A stretch of 14,814 bases of DNA, from assembly GCA_001919995.1 (NCBI GenBank), contig MNIY01000053.1, forward strand, positions 1-14,814, written 5' to 3'. The position numbers were made by a program, and so were the translations under genes. The notes beneath the pieces are model-generated. The model did not search any database. It saw only the letters and a program-made list of their open reading frames with translations, and was not told the DNA's origin. Positions 1 through 7,543 of this stretch are shown here, in pieces (position 1 is the first letter of the stretch; the number at the start of each line of letters is the position of its first letter). The DNA is from Ktedonobacter sp. 13_1_20CM_4_53_11 (GTDB lineage Bacteria > Chloroflexota > Ktedonobacteria > Ktedonobacterales > Ktedonobacteraceae).

Positions 1-1
1 C

Positions 2-574
2 GAGAAAATGCTGTCGTCGTGTGATCTTTCGACTGACAACGGCTTTCGTGATTACGTGATCTTGTTGCTGTTGTTCGATACGGGTATGCGTATCTCAGAG
101 GTGGCTACCTTGCATGTGACAGATGTGCATGATACCTATATCAAGGTGTTCGGCAAAGGTCGAAGGGAGCGAGAAATAGGTCTTCATCCGGAGGTTGGGA
201 AGCTGTTGTGGAAGTACATTCATAAGTATCGTCATCCCGTCGATACACGTGAGACCAGGTTGTTTGTCGGACGTAGAGGGCCATTGAACAGGCAGGGTGT
301 TCATGAAATCATCAAGCGTATTCAGCGTCGGTGTGGCATGGAGGGGATGAAGGTGTCTGCTCATGTGTTTCGTCACACGTTTGCCAAGATGTACCTGGAT
401 CGTGGTGGTGAGGTGTTCAAACTTTCGCGTGAGATGGGCCATAGTCAGGTGCAGGTGACAGAGATTTACCTGAAAGACTTTGGGAGCTCTGAGGCACGGA
501 AGGTACATACGGCATTTTCACCGGTGACGAACATTCACTTGAAAAAAACGTCTCGGCGGAAGAAGGGGAAATAA
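2..574 (+). CDS. Tyrosine recombinase (integrase), C-terminal catalytic domain, 5' end outside window
   Basis: DNA strand-exchange enzyme of the XerC/D-phage integrase family. Counting from the ATG at 8, the full catalytic set is visible: Arg28 (in DTGMRISEV), Lys50 (FGKGR), His119 and Arg122 (HVFRH), His145 (EMGHS) and the nucleophile Tyr154 (TEIYL). The reading frame stays open from base 2 into the ATG, and the family's N-terminal SAM-like core-binding domain is missing. The gene therefore almost certainly begins upstream of the window, and position 8 is an internal Met. The tail is very basic (KKTSRRKKGK). The coding strand is rich in G and T, unlike the following genes, which suits a mobile origin. 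Whether it is a cellular Xer-type enzyme or an element integrase cannot be told without the N-terminus. Confidence 0.85.
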   Translation, partial: EKMLSSCDLSTDNGFRDYVILLLLFDTGMRISEVATLHVTDVHDTYIKVFGKGRREREIGLHPEVGKLLWKYIHKYRHPVDTRETRLFVGRRGPLNRQGVHEIIKRIQRRCGMEGMKVSAHVFRHTFAKMYLDRGGEVFKLSREMGHSQVQVTEIYLKDFGSSEARKVHTAFSPVTNIHLKKTSRRKKGK

Positions 575-587
575 GTCATGGATTTTG

Positions 588-630
588 CATATACTGTTGG
601 TTTCAAGCGGTTTGTAGCCGACAGTATATG
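588..630. repeat. Inverted repeat just downstream of the recombinase
   Basis: Arms at 588-600 (CATATACTGTTGG) and 618-630 pair over 13 bases with a single T/C difference, around a 17-base spacer. There is no T-tract after it. It starts 13 bases past the recombinase stop codon, so it may be a transcript-end hairpin or a recombinase binding site. A third related half-site (ACAGTATACGG) occurs near 766-776, so the motif recurs in this spacer. Confidence 0.6.
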
Positions 631-653
631 GTGAAAAATGGGTCAAAAATGTG

Positions 654-681
654 ACCGCTGGGGTAGTTTTACCTCAGCGGT
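654..681. terminator. Terminator-like hairpin between recombinase and cysteine desulfurase
   Basis: An 11-base stem (ACCGCTGGGGT at 654-664 against 671-681, 10 of 11 paired) closes a 6-base loop AGTTTT. It is followed by TAAAAG rather than a T-run on the plus strand. On the minus strand the element would be followed by CATTTTTGACC, a short T-run, so it fits a terminator for leftward transcription slightly better. Function inferred only. Confidence 0.4.
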
Positions 682-780
682 AAAAGTGCTGTCTTCTGGC
701 TCTGCCGGCTGGATGATGCTATGGTAGATTGGGGTGAAAAATGGGGGGTCGGGAAAGGGTACCTTACAGTATACGGTATT

Positions 781-809
781 TTGCCGGTAATGATGAAGGA
801 ATATATGAT
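781..809 (+). promoter_or_regulatory. Sigma70-type promoter for the cysteine desulfurase
   Basis: TTGCCG (781-786), a 17-base spacer and TATGAT (804-809). Transcription would start near 816, giving a leader of about 65 bases that ends in AAGGA (871-875), 7 bases before the ATG. Confidence 0.55.
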
Positions 810-882
810 ACAATTAGGAAGAGAAAAATACGTTTCAACATCCATAACATAACGCAATGCATCGTTTCCTAAGGAACCTCAA

Positions 883-2034
883 ATGTCAGATCGCACCATA
901 TATCTTGATCACGCTGCAACCACTGCTTTAGATACGCGCGTCCTGGATGCTATGATACCTTACCTCACGACGGAATATGGCAATGCCAGCAGTATCTACA
1001 CACTTGGACGCCATGCCATGCAGGCCATCGATAGTGCTCGTGAACAGGTAGCCGATATCCTGAATTCTCGTCCAACAGAAGTTACTTTTACAGGGTGTGG
1101 CTCCGAGAGCGATAACCTTGCTATCAAAGGTATCGCCTTTGCCTCTCAGAAAAAGGGCAATCATATTATAACTACGCCGATAGAGCATCATGCAGTTTTA
1201 TACACCTGTCAGTACCTGGAGCGTTTTGGCTTCAAAACCACCTACGTACCTGTTGACTCGTATGCACAGGTGGACCCGGATGATGTAGGTCGCGCAATCA
1301 CCGATCAGACAATCCTTGTCTCTGTCATGTATGCCAACAACGAAGTCGGTACCATTGAACCTGTCGCGGAAATTGGCCGTATCTGCCGGGCCAAAAAGAT
1401 ACCTTTCCATATCGACGCCGTACAGGCAGGAGGCTCTTTACCATTGGATGTTGCAGCACTCAATGCTGACTTGCTCTCACTTTCAGCTCATAAATTTTAT
1501 GGCCCCAAAGGCGTAGGGATACTCTATGCGCGCCAGGGTATGCGCCTTTTACCGCAACTCCAGGGCGGTTCGCAGGAACGTGGACGTCGCGCTGGTACCG
1601 AAAATGTTGCAGGGATTATTGGAGCTGCTGCTGCGTTGCGCCTGGCTTATGAAGAACAACCGCTGATACAGCCTCGAATCATGGCCTTAAGAGACCGTCT
1701 CATAGATGGTTTATTGGCTATCTCTGGAAGTCAGCTTACCGGCCATCCTACGAACCGCCTTGCAAATAATGCCAGTTTCTGCTTTGAGGGCGTTGAGGGG
1801 GAATCAATACTGCTCAATCTTGATCTGCTTGGTGTAGCAGCCTCCACCGGCTCTGCCTGCACCTCTGGTTCAGTTGATCCATCGCATGTTCTTGTTGCAA
1901 TGGGTATACCTGTAGAAGTAGCGCACGGTAGCCTACGACTGACCCTTGGTAAGAATAATACCGATGCTGATGTAGATGTTATTCTCTCTGCAGTGCCCGG
2001 AATCATCGAAAAGCTACAAGGTTTGCGAGGGTGA
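883..2034 (+). CDS. Cysteine desulfurase (NifS/IscS family)
   Basis: PLP enzyme that takes sulfur from cysteine as a persulfide for Fe-S cluster or tRNA-thiolation pathways, releasing alanine; cytoplasmic. The 383-residue length and class V fold motifs match group I enzymes: the YLDHAATT start, His102 that stacks on PLP (IEHHAV), Asp178 and Gln181 (HIDAVQ), the Schiff-base Lys204 (SAHKFYGPKG), the RAGTEN segment (236-241), and the persulfide Cys326 in STGSACTSGS. The start is set by AAGGA seven bases upstream of the ATG. No scaffold (iscU), iscR or mnmA gene is adjacent, so the sulfur acceptor cannot be deduced. It has its own promoter and is probably monocistronic. Family assignment is firm; the choice between IscS-, NifS- or MnmA-partner roles is open. 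Confidence 0.95.
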   Translation: MSDRTIYLDHAATTALDTRVLDAMIPYLTTEYGNASSIYTLGRHAMQAIDSAREQVADILNSRPTEVTFTGCGSESDNLAIKGIAFASQKKGNHIITTPIEHHAVLYTCQYLERFGFKTTYVPVDSYAQVDPDDVGRAITDQTILVSVMYANNEVGTIEPVAEIGRICRAKKIPFHIDAVQAGGSLPLDVAALNADLLSLSAHKFYGPKGVGILYARQGMRLLPQLQGGSQERGRRAGTENVAGIIGAAAALRLAYEEQPLIQPRIMALRDRLIDGLLAISGSQLTGHPTNRLANNASFCFEGVEGESILLNLDLLGVAASTGSACTSGSVDPSHVLVAMGIPVEVAHGSLRLTLGKNNTDADVDVILSAVPGIIEKLQGLRG

Positions 2035-2088
2035 TGGGTTTATTAATCTTCTCATTCTATCAACAGACTACCGTAGTAGGTAGGAATA

Positions 2089-2107
2089 GGCAACAACGTA
2101 TGTTGCC
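2089..2107. repeat. Small hairpin upstream of the aminotransferase
   Basis: Perfect 7-base arms GGCAACA (2089-2095) and TGTTGCC (2101-2107) around the loop ACGTA. The right arm overlaps a possible -35 TTGCCA (2103-2108), 18 bases before CATACT (2127-2132), so this may be an operator over the aminotransferase promoter. It lacks a T-tract and is a poor terminator. Confidence 0.4.
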
Positions 2108-2155
2108 ATATGGTATCTCCTGCCTCCATACTGAAAAGAAGGGGAACGTGCTTCT

Positions 2156-3343
2156 ATGGATACACTCAGACGAGAAGTGTTGTCACAGCGTGTGCGTCAG
2201 GTAAAGCCCTCTGGAATACGCAAATTCTTTGATATTATTAATACCATGCCAGATGTTATTTCGCTCGGTGTAGGCGAACCTGATTTTGTCACACCAGGAC
2301 ATATACGTCAGGCTGGTATCCGCTCAATCGAACTTGGTCATACCCGCTATACATCGAATTATGGCATGCTCGAATTGCGTGAGGAATTGGCAGCCATGCT
2401 CCATCGCCGCTATGGTTTAACCTATGATCCAAAATCAGAGCTTCTAGTAACTGTTGGTGTCAGCGAAGGCGTAGACCTGGCGATGCGAACCATCATCGAC
2501 CCTGGTGATGAAGTGATCTCTCCTGACCCTGGCTACGTTGCTTATGAAGCCGATGTTATCTTTGCTGGGGGAGTTCCTGTCACCGTCCCAACCTATGCCA
2601 AATACGAATTTGCTGTGCGTGCCTCCGAAATTGCACCTGCCATAACACCACGCACAAAAATGATTTTGATTGGTAATCCCAATAACCCCACTGGCGCTGT
2701 CATCCCTCAGGCTGAACTTGAAGGAATAGCTAAACTCGCAATAGAACACGACTTAATTGTCGCTATTGACGAGGTGTATAGTCGTCTTGTCTACGATCAT
2801 GAACATAGAAGTATCGCTTCCTTACCTGGAATGCGTGAACGCACTATCCTGCTGGATGGTTTCTCAAAAGCATACGCTATGACAGGTTGGCGTATTGGCT
2901 ACGTCGCTGCACCGGCTCCTATCTTGGAAGCAATGCTCAAGATTCACCAGTATGCCATCATGTGTGCAGGTACGGCTCCGCAGGAAGCCGCATTAGAAGC
3001 TTTGCGTCATGGTGAGGACGATATACTGATGATGCATGAAGCCTATGCTCGTCGTCGTCGCATGTTTGTCGATGGCCTTAATCGTATCGGTTTGCCCTGT
3101 TGTGAACCACGGGGGGCCTTCTATGCTTTCCCCTACATCGGAGATTTGGGGCTGACCGATGAAGAATTTGCTGAGAAGCTACTCTTCGAAGAGCATGTCG
3201 CCGTTGTGCCTGGCAGCGCTTTCGGAACAGCTGGTGCCGGTTATGTGCGCTGTGCTTACTGCTCCGCTTTTGATCAACTTGAAGAGGCGCTCGTGCGTAT
3301 GGAACGCTTCCTGAAGAAATATTCGTCAGGGAGCAATACATAA
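2156..3343 (+). CDS. Class I/II PLP aminotransferase (aspartate/aromatic aminotransferase-like)
   Basis: Fold-type I aminotransferase moving an amino group from an amino acid to a 2-oxo acid in the cytoplasm. Landmarks in the 395 residues are: LGVGEPDFVTP (37-47), which forms part of the substrate site; Tyr127 (DPGYVAY); NPNNPTG (174-180) with Asn177; Asp205 and Tyr208 (AIDEVYS); the PLP lysine Lys238 in GFSKAYAMTGWRIGY; and the carboxylate-binding Arg365 (YVRCAY). It resembles the Igamma/PatA-like aspartate aminotransferases of Gram-positives and archaea, but the substrate (aspartate, aromatic, or diaminopimelate intermediates) cannot be read from these residues. The ribosome site GAAGGGG (2138-2144) lies 11 bases from the ATG, somewhat far, with no better in-frame start. 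The next downstream gene is an amino acid permease. Confidence 0.92.
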   Translation: MDTLRREVLSQRVRQVKPSGIRKFFDIINTMPDVISLGVGEPDFVTPGHIRQAGIRSIELGHTRYTSNYGMLELREELAAMLHRRYGLTYDPKSELLVTVGVSEGVDLAMRTIIDPGDEVISPDPGYVAYEADVIFAGGVPVTVPTYAKYEFAVRASEIAPAITPRTKMILIGNPNNPTGAVIPQAELEGIAKLAIEHDLIVAIDEVYSRLVYDHEHRSIASLPGMRERTILLDGFSKAYAMTGWRIGYVAAPAPILEAMLKIHQYAIMCAGTAPQEAALEALRHGEDDILMMHEAYARRRRMFVDGLNRIGLPCCEPRGAFYAFPYIGDLGLTDEEFAEKLLFEEHVAVVPGSAFGTAGAGYVRCAYCSAFDQLEEALVRMERFLKKYSSGSNT

Positions 3344-3365
3344 TTCTTAAATTACATCCAAATCA

Positions 3366-3395
3366 TTGAAAACATGGCATATGAACATGTATACT
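3366..3395 (+). promoter_or_regulatory. Candidate promoter for the permease-ThuA pair
   Basis: TTGAAA (3366-3371), 18 bases, then TATACT (3390-3395). The -10 falls in and beside the loop of the perfect 22-bp inverted repeat, and the start point would be near 3402 inside its right arm. A leader of about 190 bases would precede the permease. Confidence 0.45.
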
Positions 3396-3420
3396 CGTTA
3401 CATGTTCATATGCCATGTTT
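3370..3420. repeat. Perfect 22-bp inverted repeat overlapping a promoter
   Basis: Arms 3370-3391 and 3399-3420 are exact reverse complements over 22 bases around the 7-base loop TACTCGT. The arms contain the smaller palindromes CATATG and ACATGT. The element begins 27 bases after the aminotransferase stop. It is not followed by a run of T, so it may be a long operator, a bidirectional transcript barrier or a miniature-element remnant. Confidence 0.85.
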
Positions 3421-3440
3421 CGGATATATCTATCTCTTCT

Positions 3441-3481
3441 GGTGAGGAAGGAGGTGATTTCACCCTCGCGTGAGGCTTACC
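3441..3481 (+). promoter_or_regulatory. Structured leader element with a full Shine-Dalgarno sequence far from the permease start
   Basis: GGTGAG (3441-3446) can pair with CTTACC (3476-3481, one G-T pair), enclosing GGTG/CACC (3453-3456/3461-3464) and CTC/GAG (3465-3467/3472-3474), a small three-way junction. It contains AAGGAGGTGAT (3448-3458), an 11-base match to the anti-SD complement, about 134 bases before the permease ATG. A GTG at 3470 opens a 69-codon frame overlapping the permease start, but it lies 15 bases from GGAGG and its product is unlike any protein I know. Regulatory role is inferred. Confidence 0.3.
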
Positions 3482-3591
3482 TTCTCTGTTTGCTTCTACA
3501 TAGCCTCAAAACAGAAAACTTACGGTCGCCTTTTTGTCAATCCCGACACGCCATTCATGCCTTCTCAGGCTAGATCGAAAGGAGCACACCC

Positions 3592-5109
3592 ATGTCGCTC
3601 GCTGAAAACTCGCAAAATGTCTCTGAGGATCAGATTCTACAAAGATTCGGCTATCGGCAGGAATATAAACGCGAATTGAGACGCTTTGCCTCTTTCGCCA
3701 TCGGTTTCTCATTCATCTCTATCACCACTGGCATCTTTACTACATATGGAGCAGTTTTAAACTGGGGTGGACCGCTGGGAATCTGGACCTGGCCTATTGT
3801 CATCGTCGGCCAATTATTAGTGGCTTTGATCTTTGCCGCACTGGCATCGCGTATGCCACTTGCGGGTTATTCCTATCAATGGATGTCGCGCTTAGCCAAT
3901 CCTAAAATAGGTTGGCTCATCGGTTGGGTCTCCTTCATCTTCTTGATCGTCGATGTTGTGGCAGTTGATTATGCTGTGGCCGCTACAGTATTGCCCAGCC
4001 TTTTCAATTATGCGGAGACAAACCAGAATGCCTGGCTTGTTACAGGCATCGTTATCATCATTCAGATGATGCTCATCATCTTTTCTACCTTATGGTCGAC
4101 CCGCATTAATAGTGCTGCCGTTGGTACGGAAATAATCGGCATCGTAGGACTTACCCTCCTGTTAGTAATTGTTGGGGCCGCCCGCTCGTTACTGAACGTA
4201 AATCACCTCTTTAGTACAGGTGTTGTGCCCTCAGCAGGTTATTTTAACCTGGGGACACTTACATCTACTGGCCCGTTTATGCTCTCTTTCTTACTTGGCG
4301 CTTTTACAATTGTAGGTTTTGAGGCAGCCGCAAATCTTGCTGAGGAGACTAAAGAGGCCCATAGTGTTGTTCCGTTCGCTATGTGGTCTTCCGTTGTTTT
4401 GAGCGGCGTTGTTGGTTTTGCCTTCCTCATAGCACTCAATTTGGCGTCTGGAGATATCAAGGCTCTCTCCGCTTCATCAACTCCCGTTGCTAATATTGTT
4501 ACGCAGACACTTGGTATCGTCGTGGGTGATATCTTCCTGGTATTGGTCACGTTCTCGATCTTTGCTTGTGGATTAGTTATATTCATTACGGCTACTCGTC
4601 TCGTTTGGGCGATGTCACGAGATGAGCGTTTCCCAGGGTATCAATTGTTCAGGCAAGTAAATGTACGCACACGAACGCCACTAGCCGCAACCCTGTTTGC
4701 AGGTCTCCTCATTGAGGTGGTACTGGCTGTCTTTGCCGGATTAGGTATCTTCGCTAACCAGACCAGTCCTCTTAATTACCTGTTTAGTGCGGCAACCTTG
4801 CTGCCTGCGATTATCTATCTGGCGACAGTCATCCTTTACGCCAGCGCACGCCATAAACTTCCTCCAGCACGGGGGTTCAGCCTCGGCGCGTTTGAGGTAC
4901 CAATTATAATATTGGCGCTCGTGTGGTTATTATTCGAGCTAGCCATATTCCGTGATACATTATTGTTTGCAGAACCCTGGATCTATTCTCTCATCATGTT
5001 CGGTCTCGGCCTGATCTACTTCGTGTGGTTACTCGTGACACGCCCCTATGTGTTGAGTACACCGCCACAAGAAGGAGGGGAGCCAGGTACAGTTGGAACG
5101 CGAGGATAA
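3592..5109 (+). CDS. APC-superfamily amino acid permease
   Basis: Cytoplasmic-membrane amino acid (or amine) transporter. Its 505 residues are almost all hydrophobic helices, about 12 by inspection. The first carries the family signature FAIGFSFISITTGIFTTYG (residues 36-54), and the consensus FEAAANLAEETKEA (243-256) is typical of the ACT/BAT-type eukaryote-like branch of the family (choline, GABA and other amino acids). A long hydrophilic start (1-33) and a charged tail face the cytoplasm by analogy. AAAGGAG (3578-3584) lies 7 bases from the ATG, fixing the start. The ThuA-domain gene begins 36 bases after the stop, so the two are probably co-transcribed. The substrate is not predictable. 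The upstream aminotransferase suggests amino acid nitrogen use, though a separate promoter and repeat lie between. Confidence 0.9.
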   Translation: MSLAENSQNVSEDQILQRFGYRQEYKRELRRFASFAIGFSFISITTGIFTTYGAVLNWGGPLGIWTWPIVIVGQLLVALIFAALASRMPLAGYSYQWMSRLANPKIGWLIGWVSFIFLIVDVVAVDYAVAATVLPSLFNYAETNQNAWLVTGIVIIIQMMLIIFSTLWSTRINSAAVGTEIIGIVGLTLLLVIVGAARSLLNVNHLFSTGVVPSAGYFNLGTLTSTGPFMLSFLLGAFTIVGFEAAANLAEETKEAHSVVPFAMWSSVVLSGVVGFAFLIALNLASGDIKALSASSTPVANIVTQTLGIVVGDIFLVLVTFSIFACGLVIFITATRLVWAMSRDERFPGYQLFRQVNVRTRTPLAATLFAGLLIEVVLAVFAGLGIFANQTSPLNYLFSAATLLPAIIYLATVILYASARHKLPPARGFSLGAFEVPIIILALVWLLFELAIFRDTLLFAEPWIYSLIMFGLGLIYFVWLLVTRPYVLSTPPQEGGEPGTVGTRG

Positions 5110-5145
5110 GGTCTGCTCTTTGCAACATTGCCCAGGGAGAAAGGG

Positions 5146-6030
5146 ATGGTGAAAAAGAATTGGGCGATCACTTTGGTTGTTGTTCTTATTCTTTTGGCAA
5201 CTCTAGCAACAATCGCAAGCCTGGTTTATAAAAATGCAAAGACCATACCTCAAGTCAGTTGTAATGGACAACAAGCTGGTTTTACCGTACTGGCATCTCC
5301 TACAACCGGTGCATGCCAGAGACGGCTACTCGTCTTTTCGAAAACAGCAGGATTTCGCCACGCCTCCATCAAGGATGGGAAAATAGCGCTCCAAAAGCTT
5401 GCTTCTGAACATAACTTTGCAATTGATTTTTCGGAAGATTCAACTGTCTTTACCGATGCAAATCTAGCGCACTACGACGCCGTTGTTTTCCTGCTTACCA
5501 CCGGCGCGATATTCGATAACAATCAGAAAGCTGCGTTTGAGCGCTATATTCGTGGCGGTGGTGGGTATGTAGGTGTTCATTCAGCCAGCGATACCGAGTA
5601 TGATTGGCCCTGGTATGGCGGCCTTTTAGGTTCATTCATGGACCGCATTCATAAGCACTCAAGAGTTACGCAGGCTACCCTTCACGTCACGGATAGAACC
5701 CAACCGTCTACCAACATGCTGCCACCACTCTGGATACGTACCGATGAATGGTACAACTTTGCTTCAAATCCTCGTGGAAAGGTCCATGTACTGATAACTA
5801 TAGATGAAAGTACGTACAAAGGAGGCACAATGGGCGTTGACCATCCCATTGCCTGGTATCATGCGTACGATGGTGGGCGTGCCTGGTATACCGCCATGGG
5901 TCATACCTCAGAGAGCTATTACGAACCTCTATTTCTAGCTCACCTGTGGGGAGGTATCACCTATGCGATTGGAACTGGGCGGAAACAAACATTAATATCT
6001 CCTCAAATTCATCATATGCAGCTTCAGTAA
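5146..6030 (+). CDS. Membrane-anchored ThuA-domain protein
   Basis: ThuA proteins have a class I glutamine amidotransferase-like fold and are associated with trehalose or other sugar utilisation; their exact reaction is often unknown. Here residues 7-27 form one hydrophobic segment after MVKK, so the rest is expected outside the membrane. The ThuA domain spans about 60-290: RLLVFSKTAGFRH (61-72), the turn GGGGYVGVHSASDTEYDWPWYGG (in part, 137-159), RTDEWYNF, and the closing HPIAWYHAYDGGRAWYTAMGH region. A TTG at 5128 would add six residues, but AGGGAGA (5134-5140) lies ideally before the ATG at 5146, which I prefer. The gap to the permease is 36 bases. It may act on a sugar conjugate at the cell surface, and GH5 cellulases lie next downstream. 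Confidence 0.85.
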   Translation: MVKKNWAITLVVVLILLATLATIASLVYKNAKTIPQVSCNGQQAGFTVLASPTTGACQRRLLVFSKTAGFRHASIKDGKIALQKLASEHNFAIDFSEDSTVFTDANLAHYDAVVFLLTTGAIFDNNQKAAFERYIRGGGGYVGVHSASDTEYDWPWYGGLLGSFMDRIHKHSRVTQATLHVTDRTQPSTNMLPPLWIRTDEWYNFASNPRGKVHVLITIDESTYKGGTMGVDHPIAWYHAYDGGRAWYTAMGHTSESYYEPLFLAHLWGGITYAIGTGRKQTLISPQIHHMQLQ

Positions 6031-6104
6031 ACAATTGAAATAGTGGCTATGTCGTCAAGACATCGTGCTTTTCATGCGGCCTCAGCAAGAGGTGCTTCAC
6101 GTTC

Positions 6105-6148
6105 GTGACGATACTCATGACGCTTACATGACGTTTCCTTGTTACAAT
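6105..6148 (+). promoter_or_regulatory. Triple direct-repeat promoter A (GH5 copy 1)
   Basis: Repeats GTGACGATACTC (6105-6116), ATGACGCTTAC (6117-6127) and ATGACGTTTCC (6128-6138) start 12 and 11 bases apart. The third heptamer ends exactly 8 bases before TACAAT (6143-6148). There is no -35 resembling TTGACA, as expected for an activator-dependent promoter. AGAGAAC at 6157-6163 is shared with copies B and C. The start point would be near 6155, leaving a leader of about 155 bases before the GH5 ATG. Confidence 0.6.
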
Positions 6149-6309
6149 CACACCTGAGAGAACGATGTGCAGTCGGTTGTGTCAGGAGCCATGAGACACC
6201 AGGTGGATGTTTGAACCTCAGGTCCAGTTGGGGGATAAAAGGCGGTGCTGGCTCATTATAGAATGAAAGCTATTCTTTTTCTAGATGGGAGAAACAAGAG
6301 AGAAGCGAT

Positions 6310-7488
6310 ATGAAAAGTTCCCGAACTCCCTCTTTTCGTGGTTGGAGCAAGCTCCTTTTCTGTGTTTCGGCGATAGCGATCCTGTATGCCTTTCTACCAG
6401 CTTCCATACCTGTTGCGCGAGCTGCTATTGCGCATTGCCAGTTTGACGATACGTCAGGGTTCCTTCACGGCTTCCATGGTAAGCTGGAGGATGCATCAGG
6501 GTGCGAGGTACGCCTGATAGGCGTCAACTGGTTTGGCTTTGAGACGCGTACCTTCTCCCCCCATGGCCTCTGGGCTCGTAACTGGCAGGAGATGCTGGAC
6601 CAGATCGCACAGGCTGGTTTCAACACCCTTCGCCTGCCCTTCAGCAACCAGCTCTTCGATCCCTCGAGCAAACCGCAGGGCATCGACTACAAGCTCAATC
6701 CTGACCTGAAGGGACTCAGCGGTCTGGCGCTTTTGGATCGGATCATTCAGGGTGCAGGAAGCGATGGTCTGAAGGTCATTCTCGACCGTCATGATACCTC
6801 TGCCGATACCCGGCCCGCGTTGTGGTACACCGACCAGGTCCCCCAGGCACGCTGGCTCCAGGACTGGGTCACGCTGGCTCAGCACTATCGAGGCAATGCG
6901 ACGGTGATCGGAGCAGATCTGGCCAGTGAGGTCCACGGACCGGCAACCTGGGGCGATGGCGATCTTCGTACGGACTGGCGGCTGGCTGCCGAGGAGGCAG
7001 GCAACGCCATCCTGGCGAACAATCCGGATTGGCTGATTATCGTCGAGGGCATCGAGCAATATCATGGCGACCCCTACTGGTGGGGTGGAAACCTGGAAGG
7101 AGCCAGGCGGTTTCCAGTGCGCCTGTCGCGACCCGACAAGCTGGTGTATTCTGCCCACGACTACGGACCCGGGGTCTATCAGCAGTCGTGGTTCCAGGTC
7201 TCCAAACCTTCTGTCCTTACGCACACCCTTCCGGCAATCTGGCAGAAACACTGGGCCTACCTGCAAAAGGATGGCATTGCACCGGTGCTGCTGGGGGAGT
7301 TCGGAGGCCGTTCTGTGGGGCAGGATAGAGAGGGTGTCTGGCAGAACACACTGTTGGGCTTTCTGAACGCGAACGATATCGGCTATACCTACTGGGCCTG
7401 GAATGCCGACTCGGGAGATACCGGCGGCATTTTGCGAGACGATTGGTCCACGCTCAATCAGAGCAAGCTCCACCTGTTGTTCTCGTGA
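6310..7488 (+). CDS. Secreted GH5 endoglucanase-like protein, copy 1 (altered active-site motif)
   Basis: Glycoside hydrolase family 5 proteins of this type (Acidothermus E1-like) cut internal beta-1,4-glucan bonds outside the cell. Residues 1-39 are a signal peptide (basic start, hydrophobic 13-31, likely cleavage near VARA-A). The catalytic barrel follows: GVNWFGFETR (71-80), LRLPFSNQLF (107-116), ILDRHD (157-162), YWWGGNLEGA (256-265), SAHDYGP (281-287), the nucleophile Glu330 in LLGEFGG, and YWAWNADSGDTGGIL. The acid/base Glu207 is present but sits in SEV instead of the family's Asn-Glu-Pro, so the near-invariant Asn is Ser206. There is no cellulose-binding module. Start choice: GAGAGAAG just before the ATG. 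It is a tandem paralog of the next gene and is preceded by repeat promoter A. It may be a weakened or re-purposed enzyme. Confidence 0.92.
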   Translation: MKSSRTPSFRGWSKLLFCVSAIAILYAFLPASIPVARAAIAHCQFDDTSGFLHGFHGKLEDASGCEVRLIGVNWFGFETRTFSPHGLWARNWQEMLDQIAQAGFNTLRLPFSNQLFDPSSKPQGIDYKLNPDLKGLSGLALLDRIIQGAGSDGLKVILDRHDTSADTRPALWYTDQVPQARWLQDWVTLAQHYRGNATVIGADLASEVHGPATWGDGDLRTDWRLAAEEAGNAILANNPDWLIIVEGIEQYHGDPYWWGGNLEGARRFPVRLSRPDKLVYSAHDYGPGVYQQSWFQVSKPSVLTHTLPAIWQKHWAYLQKDGIAPVLLGEFGGRSVGQDREGVWQNTLLGFLNANDIGYTYWAWNADSGDTGGILRDDWSTLNQSKLHLLFS

Positions 7489-7543
7489 ATGGTTATGCTG
7501 GATCAACCGGAACCTGGCGTTAGGGAGCCCTTCTCCTCCCTTC

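Larger units (their letters stand above)
575..780. other. Gene-free spacer after recombinase
   Basis: No convincing ORF. Besides the two hairpins listed separately, the string GGTGAAAAATGGG occurs twice (630-642 and 733-745). A stretch near 671-695 resembles a tRNA D-arm/anticodon-stem region but lacks a T-arm and acceptor pairing. The density of small repeats beside an integrase gene suits an attachment or element-edge region, but no pair of att direct repeats can be defined inside this window. Confidence 0.4.

Noticed and set aside
588..630. Rho-independent terminator for the recombinase
   Set aside because: The stem is AT-rich, the loop is 17 bases and no T-run follows; kept as an inverted repeat of unknown role instead.
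654..720. A tRNA gene: CTCAGCGGTAAAAGTGCTGTCTTC-like sequence resembles a D-arm plus anticodon stem
   Set aside because: There is no GGTTCGAATC T-arm, no CCA-side acceptor strand and the D-stem would be TTTT/AAAA; the stretch is better explained by the 654-681 hairpin. At most a decayed fragment.
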